A stretch of DNA of 47,168 nucleotides from Basidiobolus meristosporus CBS 931.73. Lineage: Eukaryota; Basidiobolomycota; Basidiobolomycetes; Basidiobolales; Basidiobolaceae. Position numbers and translations under genes: made by a program. The notes under the pieces were generated by a model. That model was given only the letters and a program-made list of their open reading frames with translations. It was not told the DNA's origin and made no database searches. This document shows positions 22,638 through 33,712 of the stretch, in pieces. Every line of letters begins with the position of its first letter. Position 1 is the stretch's first letter. The stretch covers positions 1-47,168 of the forward strand of contig MCFE01000675.1 in the NCBI GenBank assembly GCA_002104905.1, given 5' to 3'.

Positions 22638-23918
22638 TTACATGTAACGAACAACATTTGGCTTGAAGCCTCCTTCTGGCGCTTGGTAAGGAGCCAGATT
22701 GGCTGAGCGGGTAGTGGTCGAACTAGTATCTGAAGAGTCCAAGATTAGCTCCAATGAGCTATTCTGCCCAGTTGATAGAGTTTGATGGTTGTGCGATAAG
22801 GGCGTCGAGTCATTCTCCAACCCTATGGAGTCCTGCCGCTCGTGGCCGTTGGTTATAGATGGCACACTCGGCCGCATATTATTGGTAGGTAGGCCCGTCT
22901 TCTTAGTGCTGTCGTCCTTGAAACCCTCCGGCTCTCGAAAGAGCGTGCTAACATGAAATGATGAACTAAGCTCGTATGCCTCAGATCCGGATTTCGTGTC
23001 CATATCATGGGGACTGGTGGATGGCTCAGTGGACGTACCAGATCTGAGCTCCTTGATCAGCCGCCGGAATGCAGGATCGAACAAGAACACCAGAAAGTTG
23101 AGGAAGCCAATGCTTGCGGGCCCAAAGGAGGACAAGAAGTACAAAGGAAAGACCAAGCGCCGACTGAAGAAGGTGACGACCTCGGTGATGAAGTTGAAGC
23201 TTTGTGTTAGGATGGGAATCACTGGGTACAGAATGATCCGAGCGACCACATTGTTGATGTTCCGATTCAGCTTCGCTGTACCGGGGGAAACGTTTTGTCG
23301 GAGACGCTTCTCGTTTCTGACCAGCTTTGTGGTGACCAGGGCGACGGCTATGGTGCAGTAGACAACCCCCAGGAAAATCCATCCGTAGAATGTAGTCATC
23401 TCCCATATCATCGCTGGGGTCGTGTACTGGTCACGATACCAGCAATTGCCCACCAAGGGATCAAATACGAACTGATCCGCAATTAGCGGAATGATGCTAA
23501 TCGCCAGGGACAGTATCAGCGACAACGGAAAGTAGAATCGCTGGATGGCGATCATGGAATTGAATTCGTTGACGAAGATAGCTTGCAGGTTGAATGCGAT
23601 CGTGCAGGTCAAGAATATGGAAAGCAAGGTGAACTCCACATACCCCCACAGAACAAATTTACAAGTGGCCAGATTCACCACCGAATGCTGGGATATGAGG
23701 TACACGATGCTATAGAAGATGTCAGCCAGCGCTTTCCAGAAGGTCAGCCAGATGGAAACACGGTTAGCGATGTGAGGCTTGTAGAGCCTCATCACCAGAA
23801 TAGTAATTACAATAAATGCCGCTCCCAATAGTGACATAATACTCACAACGAAGGATACCAACGATTTTATTCTTAATTGCTCGGCAGAGACGTCAGACAC
23901 TACATCGCTGGAAGGCAT
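22638..23918 (-). CDS. Seven-transmembrane GPCR, cAMP-receptor/Git3-like
   Basis: A single exon of 426 aa starting at ATG 23918. Seven hydrophobic helices lie at about 18-43, 54-76, 86-113, 131-147, 172-197, 223-246 and 257-281. C86 at the start of TM3 and C159 in the second extracellular loop (GNCWYRD) form the expected disulfide. The third intracellular loop is basic (RNEKRLRQN). The last ~140 residues are a cytosolic tail rich in Ser, Thr and Asn with many possible phosphorylation sites. This matches the cAMP-receptor-like class of fungal GPCRs, thought to sense nutrients through heterotrimeric G proteins; the ligand is unknown. The frame extends upstream to 24089, but a TATA box at 24043-24052 shows that part is promoter. 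Confidence 0.88.
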   Translation of the reverse strand: MPSSDVVSDVSAEQLRIKSLVSFVVSIMSLLGAAFIVITILVMRLYKPHIANRVSIWLTFWKALADIFYSIVYLISQHSVVNLATCKFVLWGYVEFTLLSIFLTCTIAFNLQAIFVNEFNSMIAIQRFYFPLSLILSLAISIIPLIADQFVFDPLVGNCWYRDQYTTPAMIWEMTTFYGWIFLGVVYCTIAVALVTTKLVRNEKRLRQNVSPGTAKLNRNINNVVARIILYPVIPILTQSFNFITEVVTFFSRRLVFPLYFLSSFGPASIGFLNFLVFLFDPAFRRLIKELRSGTSTEPSTSPHDMDTKSGSEAYELSSSFHVSTLFREPEGFKDDSTKKTGLPTNNMRPSVPSITNGHERQDSIGLENDSTPLSHNHQTLSTGQNSSLELILDSSDTSSTTTRSANLAPYQAPEGGFKPNVVRYM

Positions 23919-24042
23919 TGTGGTGGTAAGGATGCAATAAGTTCGCGATAAGGGAGGTTCAAATGGGAGGTTTGGAAAGGAAAGCAATGTTTCAGCCCGT
24001 TCATTGACCGATTCCCTCACGAACGGTGAAGTCAAGCGTTGG

Positions 24043-24052
24043 CCTTTTATAT
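24043..24052 (-). promoter_or_regulatory. TATA box of the GPCR gene
   Basis: ATATAAAAGG on the minus strand, about 125 bp upstream of the ATG at 23918. It decides the start, because the longer in-frame extension would begin upstream of the box. Confidence 0.6.
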
Positions 24053-25429
24053 GGCAGCCAGAATAGCTTACAAAGATTAGATTGATCATAACACTAATCA
24101 GGGAGTCTCGAAATAGCAGTGGCTTCTATCTCAGTAAAGAGAGCAATGGTGGGGCTTTCTTCATTAAGGAATCCAAAATTCCTATAGCTGCTAACATATT
24201 TTAAATCCTAGATCTCTGTAGCCATTAATATATTCTTGTGCACCAATGTAGCTATGCATGATCACAGAATGAGAGTATCGAGGTGGTACACGAACACTTG
24301 CCATCCGGAGAGCAGTCTCCTCTGATTGGTGCGCTGGCAAGAAGGCGGGAACAATCGAAATGGAGAGCAGTAATCAGGCATCACGTTAGTGTGTATTGTG
24401 AGAATAGGAATATATATGTAAACCCCATGTGCCGGAAATATATTAGCACTGTCATAGCAGTCAAACTCCACGCATTGATACCAAACATCTTGAGGCTGCA
24501 GCCAATGGATTGCGCCGGCTTGCCCTCCACTGACGAGACTGTACATCTGAAGCCAGATTGCATCCGCCCCTCCCACTCCCGACGGCCAGTACAAGCTACT
24601 AAGAAACTGGAAGCTCTGGTCGACACCAGGTGCGCCACTACCCCTGTACCCGCGGCCCCCAAAGCTTTTGATTTTCCAGGCCAGCGGATGAGTAGGGCTG
24701 AGTTGTCATATGTCAAAAAACTGCGCATCTTTGGAAGTATCCATATTGTCTAAGGCTTTCTTAAGGAAATTCCCATATATGGTACGATGCTGGAATCTGG
24801 GGGAGATAAGGAGCTTGTCAAACGCCAGGCTTTCCACGCACCCTCTTTGTCCGAGCAAGATTGTCAATTCTGGCTGCACCACCCCATAGTCGTTCGTGAT
24901 TGATCTGCTAGATTACCCTGTGCACCTTGAGCCTATATCACTGAAAACGAATGAGCACATATTGATTGTGGTGTGATACGCGGTTACAACTGGGAATTCC
25001 TGATTACAGCTCAACGGGCCGTTTTCTCATCCTGGCTGCGTGCAGCGCACAAATTTCCTTGTGCCATGGTCGAGGGATTCATCAAGCTCCTCTACTAGTG
25101 AACCAAAGGTCAAATCTGCTCTGCACCGCCTGTTGCTGGGAGCCGATATGTACTGATGGCAGTCAACAGACTCGGTTTCAATCCCAAGTCTTCTCGCAGC
25201 GTATTTAACCCGATGTGGCTCAACCTGGATCTTGGTGACTACATCGCCCAATATTACTCATAGCGGAGGAAAAGGAAACAATTTGCGTTGATGAACATCA
25301 TGGGATCACACTCGTTTTGGGATAATCTCACTGATCAGAGGTAACATCTGGAGTGGCTAGGTGGTAGAATCCAAAGTTTAAAATTCCGGCCCATCAAATG
25401 TGATTTAGACAAGCCGTATTATTTCACTG
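24053..25429. other. Divergent intergenic region, GPCR / TDG glycosylase (1.4 kb)
   Basis: Frames at 24262-24594, 24283-24753 and 24381-24728 overlap each other on both strands without recognisable content. No gene supported. Confidence 0.5.
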
Positions 25430-26391
25430 ATGGATTTTCTGACTGGCGCAGTTTTGAAAAAGGCCCATGTACCACAAAATCCATTGGATCAGCCAGCGTA
25501 TAAGGGCCTTGACATATACTTGGCACTTCGTATGAGTTCTACAAACGACTTCAAGTTGTTCCTACAGAAGTATGCTTTCAAGGATGAGTCGGCAAGCATC
25601 AATGCCAATAATGCAGAAGACAAAGGGAAAGGCAGAATAGCCCAATCTCGGAATAAAAAACCCACTGAAGAAAGCCCTCCCAAAAAAGCCAGAATATCGT
25701 TCGCGCCTGCGGAGGTATATGCACATTTGAACCCTTTAGTAGACATAATTGCCGAAAACTTGGATATACTTTTCGTTGGGATTAATCCCGGGGTAAAGAG
25801 TGCCTCCAGTGGACATCATTTTGCCGGACGAAATAATGCATTCTGGCCGGGTTTATACAAATCAGGTATCTATTATAGTATTACCACCTTCATCCAACGG
25901 TGTTAAACTGGTTGCTTCAAGGATTGCTTAAAGAGCCAATGACCCCTCAAGAAGATGCAAGTTTACCAGCCAAGTACAACTACGGAATTACTAATCTAGT
26001 TCAACGACCCAGCAGAAGTAGCTCGGAACTATCGAAGGAAGAAGTGAAGGATGCGGTGCCGAGTCTATTGGAAAAAATTAAGAAATACCACCCAACAATT
26101 GTTTGTTTCATAGGAAAGGGGATCTTTGAAATCTTCGCTGGTCGGAAATGCACCAAACTGGGTTTGCAACCCGAAAAGATCCCTTGCGAGTTTCTTGATT
26201 CACACAACAGCCTGCGCACAAAAGAGATTTTTGTATTTGCCATGCCCTCCACCAGTGCCAGAACATCAACCTATCAGTTCAAAGACAAGCTAAAGTATTT
26301 CATCAAGTTAAAAGATTTACTTGATTTGGAGAATGTCCCTGGTTACCCGGAAACCATTCAAGACTCTTGTGACCAGCCAAATCTTAAGTAA
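25430..26391 (+). CDS. TDG/Mug-family uracil/thymine-DNA glycosylase (Thp1-like)
   Basis: Two exons (25430-25865, 25922-26391; 56-bp intron) give 301 aa. A basic segment KKPTEESPPKKARIS (76-90) may be a nuclear signal. The catalytic domain starts near 100. Motif 1 is GINPG (117-121), with N119 at the position of the catalytic Asn of human TDG, followed by GHHFAGRNNAFW. YGITNLVQRPS and the HPTIVCFIGKGIFEIF block follow. The second motif is MPSTSAR (253-259), of the TDG type rather than the NPSGL type of bacterial Mug. The C-terminal FKDKLKYFIKLKDL is also TDG-like. The enzyme removes mispaired U or T and damaged bases opposite G in base excision repair. Start ATG 25430 precedes a long N-terminal extension; M35 is an alternative. 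Confidence 0.94.
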
Positions 26392-26804
26392 TCTTGTATT
26401 CAGAGGCTTTAGAATTTCTTGAAAACTCTCTGACTACGCTCCAGTAATGCAAGAAGGCGCCAAGTTGACGCTTCAAAGTATACTGTACAAGTGTAGCATT
26501 GCTCTGCACAGCGATTACCGGAGGTCTCTATATTGTCAGGCTCGATGTTGTGTATTCATTCAAAAATAAATACACGTTAATAAGCTACAAATAAACACTT
26601 GATCAACCTGATTCAATCAATCAAATTCATCACCAATATATTGAGTGAGCTTCTCGAGCATTTCCTACAATCGCGAGAAAACTGGAAATCCGTATTGCTC
26701 TCCACTAGAGACCCTCCTCCCACGATGAATCTTCAGCTATTAGGTATTTAGGTAATCCGATTTATTTCAAGCTCGGTTCTTGAAATATATTAATTGCTTG
26801 GAAT
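26392..26804. other. Short intergenic region, TDG gene to SWD1
   Basis: Holds the 3' end of the glycosylase gene, with AATAAA at 26565-26570, and the SWD1 promoter. No clear TATA box and no gene. Confidence 0.65.
26565..26570 (+). terminator. Poly(A) signal AATAAA of the glycosylase gene
   Basis: Canonical hexamer in an A-rich stretch, 174 bp after the stop codon. Confidence 0.5.
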
Positions 26805-28635
26805 ATGTTTCCTTCATCCTTAGATCCATTTGAGAACAATTTTCCTGACATTATAGAAGAGGTATTGGAGGATGGGCCAACCCTAAATTGCACTTTTAAT
26901 GGCAATGGCTCTTTTTTGGCTGGCGGTTGCACAGATGGCCGTTGTTTGATTTGGGATTTTGAGACTCGCAGCCTTACTAGAAAGCTAGAAGGGCATGTAA
27001 AGAGCGTTTCTAGCACAAGGTAGCATCGGAGTTCTACTGAATACTTTGGCCAGTAATTGAGTGTATATGTAACATTGGCCTTCTATTTTCCAGTTGGTCT
27101 CGGAACGGAAGGTTTATATTAACTGGGTCCGAAGATGGACGGTGCATATACTGGGACTTACTTGATACAAAGATTCTACACGACATTGACTTTGGCGTAC
27201 CCGTCTTGAAAGCGTGCATTCACCCTAGAAACGAGTACCGAAAATCTTTTATCTTCTCTATTCCCCGTTAGATTGTTAATCAGCCTTATGCACAGCTCGT
27301 TGATACTGGTTTGTCTCTTTCAGAAGGCGCCAGTTTTGGTCGATCTTTCTCGCGATTTAGAGCAAGTAGCTCTACCAACCTCCATGGAGATTTCAGACGA
27401 ACAAGCTGATTCCAACAACGGGTACGCTCGCCCCGTTTCTCGAGTAAAAACACGTGAAAGCTAACGCATTTCGGACTCATAGTGTAGACTATATAACCGA
27501 GGCTACCTTCAACCGAAAGGGTGACAAAATTTTCACTGGATCATCTCGGGGGGTATTGAACATAATCGACACAGCGACCAGGAAGGTATCTCGAAATTCT
27601 GGGCTCGCAGATTAGTGCAGTATCTAATACGTGGTTTTCCGGTAGATTGTGTATTCATCGCGAGCTACTAGCAGTGGGATCAAGCACATACAACTCAGTC
27701 ACAAGGGAAAGTAGGTTGCTTCCAAACACGCCTGTTGCTGGTCAACCCTTTGAACTAATCATCTAATGTTCCCAACAGAGACTTCTTGGTGAACTCAAAC
27801 GATCGTGTTGTCAGGATGTATACCCTACAAACCGAAGAGAATCCGCAACTTGAACACAAATTCCAGGACCTAGTGAATAAAATACAGTGGAATCAGGCCT
27901 GCTTCTCCAACGACGATGACTACGTGATTGGAGGTACCGCTGATTTGGGATGTTCTCATGGATTTTACTAAAACTGGTTTCGATTTCTCACAGCCTCAGC
28001 CCACAAAGCTGAGCACAACATTTATGTCTGGGATAAGAATATGGCGAATCTTGTCAAGATACTGGAGGGGCCGAAGGAGCCTATAAGAGATCTGGCCGTA
28101 TGTATACTTACCCCTTTTGGCACGAAGAGTTGAGAAGGTAGTAACAATTAAATAGTGGCACCCCAAACGTCCAATTGTGGCGTCAGTGTCCAACTACGGT
28201 ATTGTTTACCTTTGGACAAGGAGCCCTACTGAAAGCTGGAGCGCGTTTGCACCAGACTTCAAAGAGCTAGAGGAGAACGCCGAATATGAGGAGCGGGAGG
28301 ATGAGTTTGATATAGTCAGTAGAGAAAATCGTCTTGCATGTCTAACGAAAGGAATACGGCTAACCCGTAATATCACCAATGGCATACAGATACCGGACAA
28401 CCAAAACTCCAAGCTGACTGACCTGGAGGAGAACATAGTCATCGACGTGGTAACTGTGGATAAACCCTTCAGCATTGACTCGGATAACGAGGACTTTGAA
28501 GAGATGTTTTTCATTCCTGTCCGCCCCGAAAAAGACGACGATGTGACATATTTTAGAGATGCTGATAGTGCTGCCGCACCACCAAACCCCGAAGACACGC
28601 GCAAACGAAAATCATCCGAGGATGTTTTGACGTAG
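26805..28635 (+). CDS. SWD1: SWD1/RbBP5-type WD40 subunit of COMPASS
   Basis: Eight exons (26805-27019, 27094-27234, 27296-27421, 27483-27585, 27646-27710, 27779-27933, 27994-28097, 28156-28635) join in frame to 462 aa. WD repeats run from about residue 20 to 325, with GCTDGRCLIWDF, LTGSEDGRCIYWD, the family block LILVCLFQKAPVLVDLS, FTGSSRGVLNIID, DRVVRMYTL, NIYVWDK and VASVSNYGIVYLW. The segment NWSAFAPDFKELEENAEYEERE (here with ES for EN) is diagnostic for Swd1/RbBP5, where it contacts the catalytic module and nucleosome. The C-terminus is acidic. COMPASS methylates histone H3 lysine 4 in the nucleus. Introns are very short (57-74 bp). Confidence 0.95.
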
Positions 28636-30384
28636 TCCTGCTAGTGGCTAAGACCATCTAAATATTCAGTGACATCTCCACATGCCTCATTTTCTGTTGA
28701 ATGCATCGTTGCGCTCAGCAAGTCTTGACAATAAACCTCTATCAGCAGGACAAAAAGACGGAGACACCCTTGAAACGATTCTCAGTATTCTTCGGAAAAC
28801 AAAAATCTCGGGAAATATTGGTGACACTTGGGCAGCATATGTGCAACAGACGGTTGACTTGCCCATCAATCTACCAGATAGTGCATTCTAGCAATCCACC
28901 ACCCAAGCCCATTTTGATCCGCATGGATATCTTCCAATTTGGCTTTTGTTCCAGTCCAGAACACAATGTAATGGCACATAACACATATGTTACAATGGCG
29001 ATGCCTCTGCAAATGAAAATCGCTGCTTGTCAGTTTTGTACCGATTTACATGAATGCAGGTTTGTCTCGCACCAGGTAGAGAGGCAATGTTATACTGGGC
29101 TCAAATTCTGAGCTGTAGCATTGAGTGTTTGTACCCTCGCTAATGCTGTTACAGTGGACTCTTTCAGAATCGAGTGGTGAGGCAAGGCACGCTGCGATTG
29201 ATCCTCCACTGTAAGCCATTTTAGAATCACCCCATGTCATATTGATATGATCCCAATCAGACAATACCTGCTTTGCCTTGTTACACTTTCCAGTTTCTCC
29301 CATGACCACCCAGTTTTTCCAGGCTTCCACCGTAGTGTCGAAAATAGACATTTCCCTGGTGTACGTGTACCCTAAACTTATGTATCACCCTAGTCTTTTT
29401 AAGCGCCCCTTGGTGCGTCATATCAAAACTTTAGAGTGGTATTACCTCGGAGTAAGTTGATATAGGTAGTAAGATAAGAGTCCACTGATGGGGAAACTTC
29501 CTGAAACGTGAGCTGGGGGTGTCTCACAGACGGCCTGGAAGTGTATGGCCTGCGGGCTATCCCTCCAGCACGTCGGTTTAAAGCTATATGTGGCAATGTT
29601 CATTCAAACGTGCAATGTTATTAAGCAGATTATGCTTCATTAATCCTACTTGGTATTCCTACTGAAAAGGAACCTCCTGCCAAGATACAAGAAATGAGAA
29701 CCATACAACTAGAGGAAATGGGCTTGATTCTGTGAAAGGAATGTATATGGGATCTGGATGACACAATTGGGTTAGAACTCATGCGTCAGCGTTTTGATTC
29801 CACCAGGCATATCAATCTAGGCAGCTTCATATTAATCAACTTCATCTAATGGTCTGACAAGAGATGAGGATGTGGCCAGAAGCCCATCTATTCAATCGCA
29901 GCTCCTCTCACATTCTACTTGCTTGGTATACCCCATGGTTTTGATATAGTCTCCCCAACTTCCAATGCACATGTGGCAGGGAAACTTGGGATTGAATATC
30001 ATCCTGATGATACTGGGAACCATCATGATACTGCCACATTAATAATATAGAAGGCAGCACTTGAAGAAGTGGTATAACTACATCACGTCTCCTGATATCA
30101 TTCCTGTAGCTTTGCCAGGGCGTAACATATAGCTTTCTTTGTAATGGTTGCAGAAAGTGCTGCATCAATATTGCTTCTGCCTCCAGGTGGTCCTGATTAG
30201 CGGATATCCACAGTCAAGACAAAGAGTTCATTTATCACCTGAGGAGTCATGATTGGTGATAAAAATAGCACATATTTGATATTGATATAATGGTGCGATT
30301 CTTCAACAGCTACAACCGTCCCACCTTTCTTACAACAATAGCAGTCACTAGGAATTTCATCAGCTTGTTACCTTTTACACTATC
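28636..30384. other. No firmly supported gene (1.7 kb)
   Basis: Apart from a possible 69-aa frame at 28682-28891, only scattered frames. A minus-strand 101-aa frame at 29046-29351 looks coding-like but is unassigned. The right end must hold the RER1 promoter. Confidence 0.45.
28682..28891 (+). CDS. Possible 69-aa protein just downstream of SWD1
   Basis: An ATG-initiated frame begins 46 bp after the SWD1 stop codon on the same strand. Its composition is protein-like, with a short amphipathic stretch (LETILSILRKTKIS) and no low complexity. I recognise no family. The spacing is too tight for an ordinary separate promoter, so it would have to be internally promoted, bicistronic or simply chance sequence in the SWD1 3' UTR. 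Confidence 0.22.
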   Translation: MPHFLLNASLRSASLDNKPLSAGQKDGDTLETILSILRKTKISGNIGDTWAAYVQQTVDLPINLPDSAF

Positions 30385-31019
30385 ATGAATATGGATGATA
30401 CGCCACCCAACATCTCAACCAACCAAGCGTCCTACAAAACAGTCTTGGAGCAAAAGTACCAGGCCTTGTTGGACTCCACCACTCCCTTTGTGATCCAACG
30501 CTGGGGGGCATTCACAGCCCTTTTACTTGTTTTTGTGCTCCGGATCCTCATAGCCCAGGGGTGGTATATCATATGTTACGCCTTGGGCATTTACCTGCTG
30601 AACCTGTTCTTGGCCTTTTTGACACCAAGGTTTGATCCGGCTCTCGAGGAAGAGATTGAGCTGGAAGACGATGCCGACGAGGGCCCCTCGCTTCCCACAA
30701 CTGCCGAAGAGGAATTTCGGCCGTTTGTCCGCCGTCTCCCAGAGTTCAAATTTTGGTAGGGGCTATACAATATAGTGACTAAAACTGCAAGTCGAATAAC
30801 CTCCATGTTAGGTATTCCGCCACAAGGGCTACGCTCATCGCTTTGTTCTGCTCACTTTTCACCGCGCTCGATCTTCCAGTATTCTGGCCCATATTGTTAC
30901 TATACTTCATCATCCTGTTTGTTTTTACCATGAAGCGCCAAATTCAACACATGATCAAGTACAGATATCTACCATTCACCACGGGAAAGAAGCAGTATAC
31001 CAGAGCACCTGGAAACTAA
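30385..31019 (+). CDS. RER1: RER1, Golgi-to-ER retrieval receptor
   Basis: Two exons (30385-30755, 30812-31019; 56-bp intron) give 192 aa, matching the family length. After a short cytosolic N-terminus there are paired hydrophobic segments at about 39-75, a hydrophilic loop, then a second pair at about 128-165. Family signatures visible are YQALLDSTTPFVIQRW, GIYLLNLFLAFLTPRFDP, the acidic stretch followed by EFRPFVRRLPEFKFW, and FTMKRQIQHMIKYRYLPFT near the end. RER1 retains ER membrane proteins by sorting them into COPI vesicles, and works in the same early secretory pathway as the p24 receptor encoded at 4593. It converges on the eL28 gene. Confidence 0.97.
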
Positions 31020-31303
31020 ACAGGCGTACTCGTATGTATCAGCCATGTAGTTGGCGTGCTTGATTTTGTGGCACCATGTCATAAATATCGGTAGTTCCAA
31101 TCAAGTTGCCCACACTACTTCCAGCCTAAGATTACCATTGATCAGTTATATCTCAGATGAACAGAGCTAGAATTGAACGCCATCATCATTATCTGTGGAA
31201 TAGTATTTATTATTCGAGGTACTGAGGTGGTTTGGATGTCGTGAGTGACGCGTTATAAATACAAGATATTGAATCCATCAAGTTGATGTCGATTGCTTAG
31301 TAT

Positions 31304-31778
31304 TTACTTGCGAAGGGTTTCGCGACCAGCCTTCTTGGTGACCTTCTTTGGCTTCTGAGCGGCGAGAATGGCCGAAAGACGACCAAGAGCAGCCTATATT
31401 TCATATTAGTTTCCAACACTTGTGTGAGGTCGTTTCAGTTGCACTCATTACCTTACGAAGGTCGGCACGATAGCCAGAGCGGGCAGTGGCATTAACAATG
31501 GCCCTGGCGGCTCTGCGGGAAGAACCGGAGATGGCGACTCTTTGAGATGATTTGGCAGGCTTACTGGCGGAAACAGCCTGCTTCTTGGTGCTGAGAACAA
31601 CACCCTTGCCGGATGGGTTAGCAGAGATTCCGAAAGCCTTGGTGTTGGCCAGGCCGGAGTACTTGAACGAGTTCAAGTTGGTGAGGTTGTTGGGCTCAGT
31701 GGTGAATTGAACGCCATTGCGCTTGACCAAGAAGCTAGAGTTATCCTTAACAAGGAGCCAGGTAAGATCAGCAGACAT
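31304..31778 (-). CDS. RPL28: 60S ribosomal protein eL28
   Basis: Two exons (31778-31452, 31393-31304; 58-bp intron) give 138 aa. The start MSADLTWLLVKDNSSFLVKRNG and the following TTEPNNLTNLNSFKYSGLA are the conserved core of eL28; the C-terminal half is Lys/Ala/Arg-rich, as expected for an RNA-binding ribosomal protein. eL28 is a eukaryote-specific large-subunit protein that is absent from baker's yeast but present in fission yeast, filamentous fungi and animals. (The gene symbol follows the animal/eL28 usage; yeast RPL28 is a different protein, uL15.). Confidence 0.96.
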
Positions 31779-32124
31779 AGTAATATCTATTTAGTCATGT
31801 TTAGTGCGGTGCTCAATCTGAGGACAAACATCACTCATCTATCAATCAATAGCCATACGTACATACTTCAATAAAGCTGGTTTGAGAAAGAGAGAAACAA
31901 ATCCAATTTCAACTTAAAAGGGGTTCCAGGCCACCAAGGTTAGGACCCGAGTTGGCTACCAATCAAATTTCCTCCACTTCAAGATGCTCATTAAGAGTCG
32001 ATTATCCTGAGCACTACATACAGATGATCACTTGCATGTACTGATATATTTCCGACTAGAGCATCCAATTTATTTACCAACTGGTTAGCACCAACTGACT
32101 CCAAAACACAAGTGACTAGAGAAA
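31779..32124. other. Intergenic: eL28 promoter and BORCS8-like 3' flank
   Basis: A short region with no further gene. Runs of pyrimidine on the minus strand upstream of the ribosomal gene are unremarkable. Confidence 0.6.
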
Positions 32125-32842
32125 TCATCTAGGCTCTCTGATAGAACCCAGTAGCTTCAAAGATAATCGCGCTAGCTCATTGATGTCATTGAAGTTTTCT
32201 ATTGTCCGCATTATCTCGATTACCTCCAGCCCATCACGGAGATCTGAATTTGCTATATCGATGGATTCCTTGAGGTTACGAAGCTCCCGCTAGTACGCCG
32301 AAGGTCAATACCGTGGAAGCACATAGAGCATAAATAAAAAGCAAGGTATCCGAAGTAGTACCTTTTCCCGAACCAGTTGGGGTAGCTTGCGGTGAATCCT
32401 CTCGTTGGTGCGGTACATGAATACAGAGGTATCGTTGTATAGGGCGTGCATGGTGTTGGAGAAACTCGAGCTTACTACATATATTCAGAAAGCGTATCGA
32501 ATATTGAGCTGCAGTAATATAGATGATCAGTCAATACATGCCCGTACCTTTTCTTGCCTTGTCTTTAACAGGATTGTGTAGGCCATCGACGGAAAGATTC
32601 CTTCTGACCACTGGGGTCTTGGAAGTGTAAATGTGATTCAGGTTCGAGGTTGCAGACCAGCCATCAGCATTCTCCACGTTTGTCTGAAATGGGGTAGCTA
32701 TCACAGGCTTTGTGTCTTGTATAGAGGACAGAAGCGTGCCTGATGGGGACGGTGTATACGTAGAGAAGTTGAGTACAACTGGTGCGGGCGACCTTTTTTT
32801 TTCTTCCGGTTCAGCCTTGAGGGTCTCGTCTATATCTGACAT
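32125..32842 (-). CDS. BORCS8 (MEF2BNB)-like BORC complex subunit
   Basis: Three exons (32842-32548, 32474-32362, 32289-32125) join in frame to 190 aa. The first ~100 residues are hydrophilic, Pro/Ser/Thr-rich and probably disordered. The last ~90 residues are helical and align by eye with animal BORCS8 over its whole core: an N-terminal helix, then ALYNDTSVFMYRTNERIHRKLPQL (24 residues, here described as the block from A to L around 110-135), and downstream helices ending in a long amphipathic segment. BORC recruits Arl8 to lysosomes and vacuoles and governs their movement along microtubules. The longer frame upstream of 32842 uses TTG. Family assignment is from recognised residue pattern, not a search. 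Confidence 0.72.
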
Positions 32843-33684
32843 GAGACGCAAATTTCACGAAGTTTTAGCAGTACCAAGCACTCATCAAGTGTCCCATTGG
32901 ATTTTGTATGACGTTTTCGATGGGGGCAATTTGTCATTTGGGAGGGGATTTCGTCCAACTGTGGATTTCCTCCTGAATCATAGTTCCATAGGCCATGGCA
33001 ATTTCATATACGAAACAAGCAGCGCAGTTCGGAGTTGTACTTGATGTTGTACGAGATTTGAGAATGGGCTCAGAGTGAAACGGATCCCTTCTGTACTTTC
33101 AACTGTTACGGGGATTCACCGTGATGCCCTAACTGGTCACCTCTCGGAGATGGACACTGTGAATGAGTAGCAGAGCAATCAATCAGTGCCATATCCCATC
33201 CACCCGAGTCAGCATCCTTTTGATCGTTGGCCTCAGAAACAGGATCCTGGCTTCTGGGTGACTGGATCCCTCGCACCCCAGCATGGATGATCTGATCAGC
33301 AATTGAGCAATGGTAGCTATGCCATGCTGCTGTCGCAGGAAGGATGAGGCGTGAGCATGTGTGTAGTGCTATAGTGGGATCGCATGCAACTGGAGGCCAA
33401 GGGGTTAGATTGACTTCATCCTATATATAGAACTTGCATTCATGTCGAGCATCTGCCATCTGCACCATGCGCGCACCTAGAGGATGACAGATTTATCCAC
33501 AGTTGGAGGTTACAGCTACAACAGGATGAAGCCCGGTTCTCGATAAAAGCATCCCTTCGCTGCGTCTGCTTAAGCCAGCTCTACCTACCGGAAATCAATG
33601 ATTCCACCCGCGGCAACATTACAAAGCCAGAGTCGCTTATGCTCAAGAAGCTCAAAGGGTTACCTGGATGTGCCTGTCCAAATC

Positions 33685-33690
33685 CACGTG
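33685..33690. promoter_or_regulatory. CACGTG E-box upstream of TPS2
   Basis: Palindromic E-box of the kind predicted for class B bHLH proteins, about 460 bp before the TPS2 start. A single copy, so it may be chance. Confidence 0.25.
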
Positions 33691-33712
33691 ATGGCGTGGT
33701 GCACTTTCACCG

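Noticed and set aside
23919-24089. N-terminal extension of the GPCR frame
   Set aside because: It would start upstream of the TATA box at 24043-24052 and has no signal-peptide character.
24283-24753. 156-aa plus-strand frame in the GPCR/TDG spacer
   Set aside because: Overlapped by open frames on the other strand, with no features of a real protein.
29046-29351. 101-aa minus-strand frame with several cysteines
   Set aside because: Looks coding-like but lacks a signal peptide, splice partners or a recognised family; not enough to call a gene.
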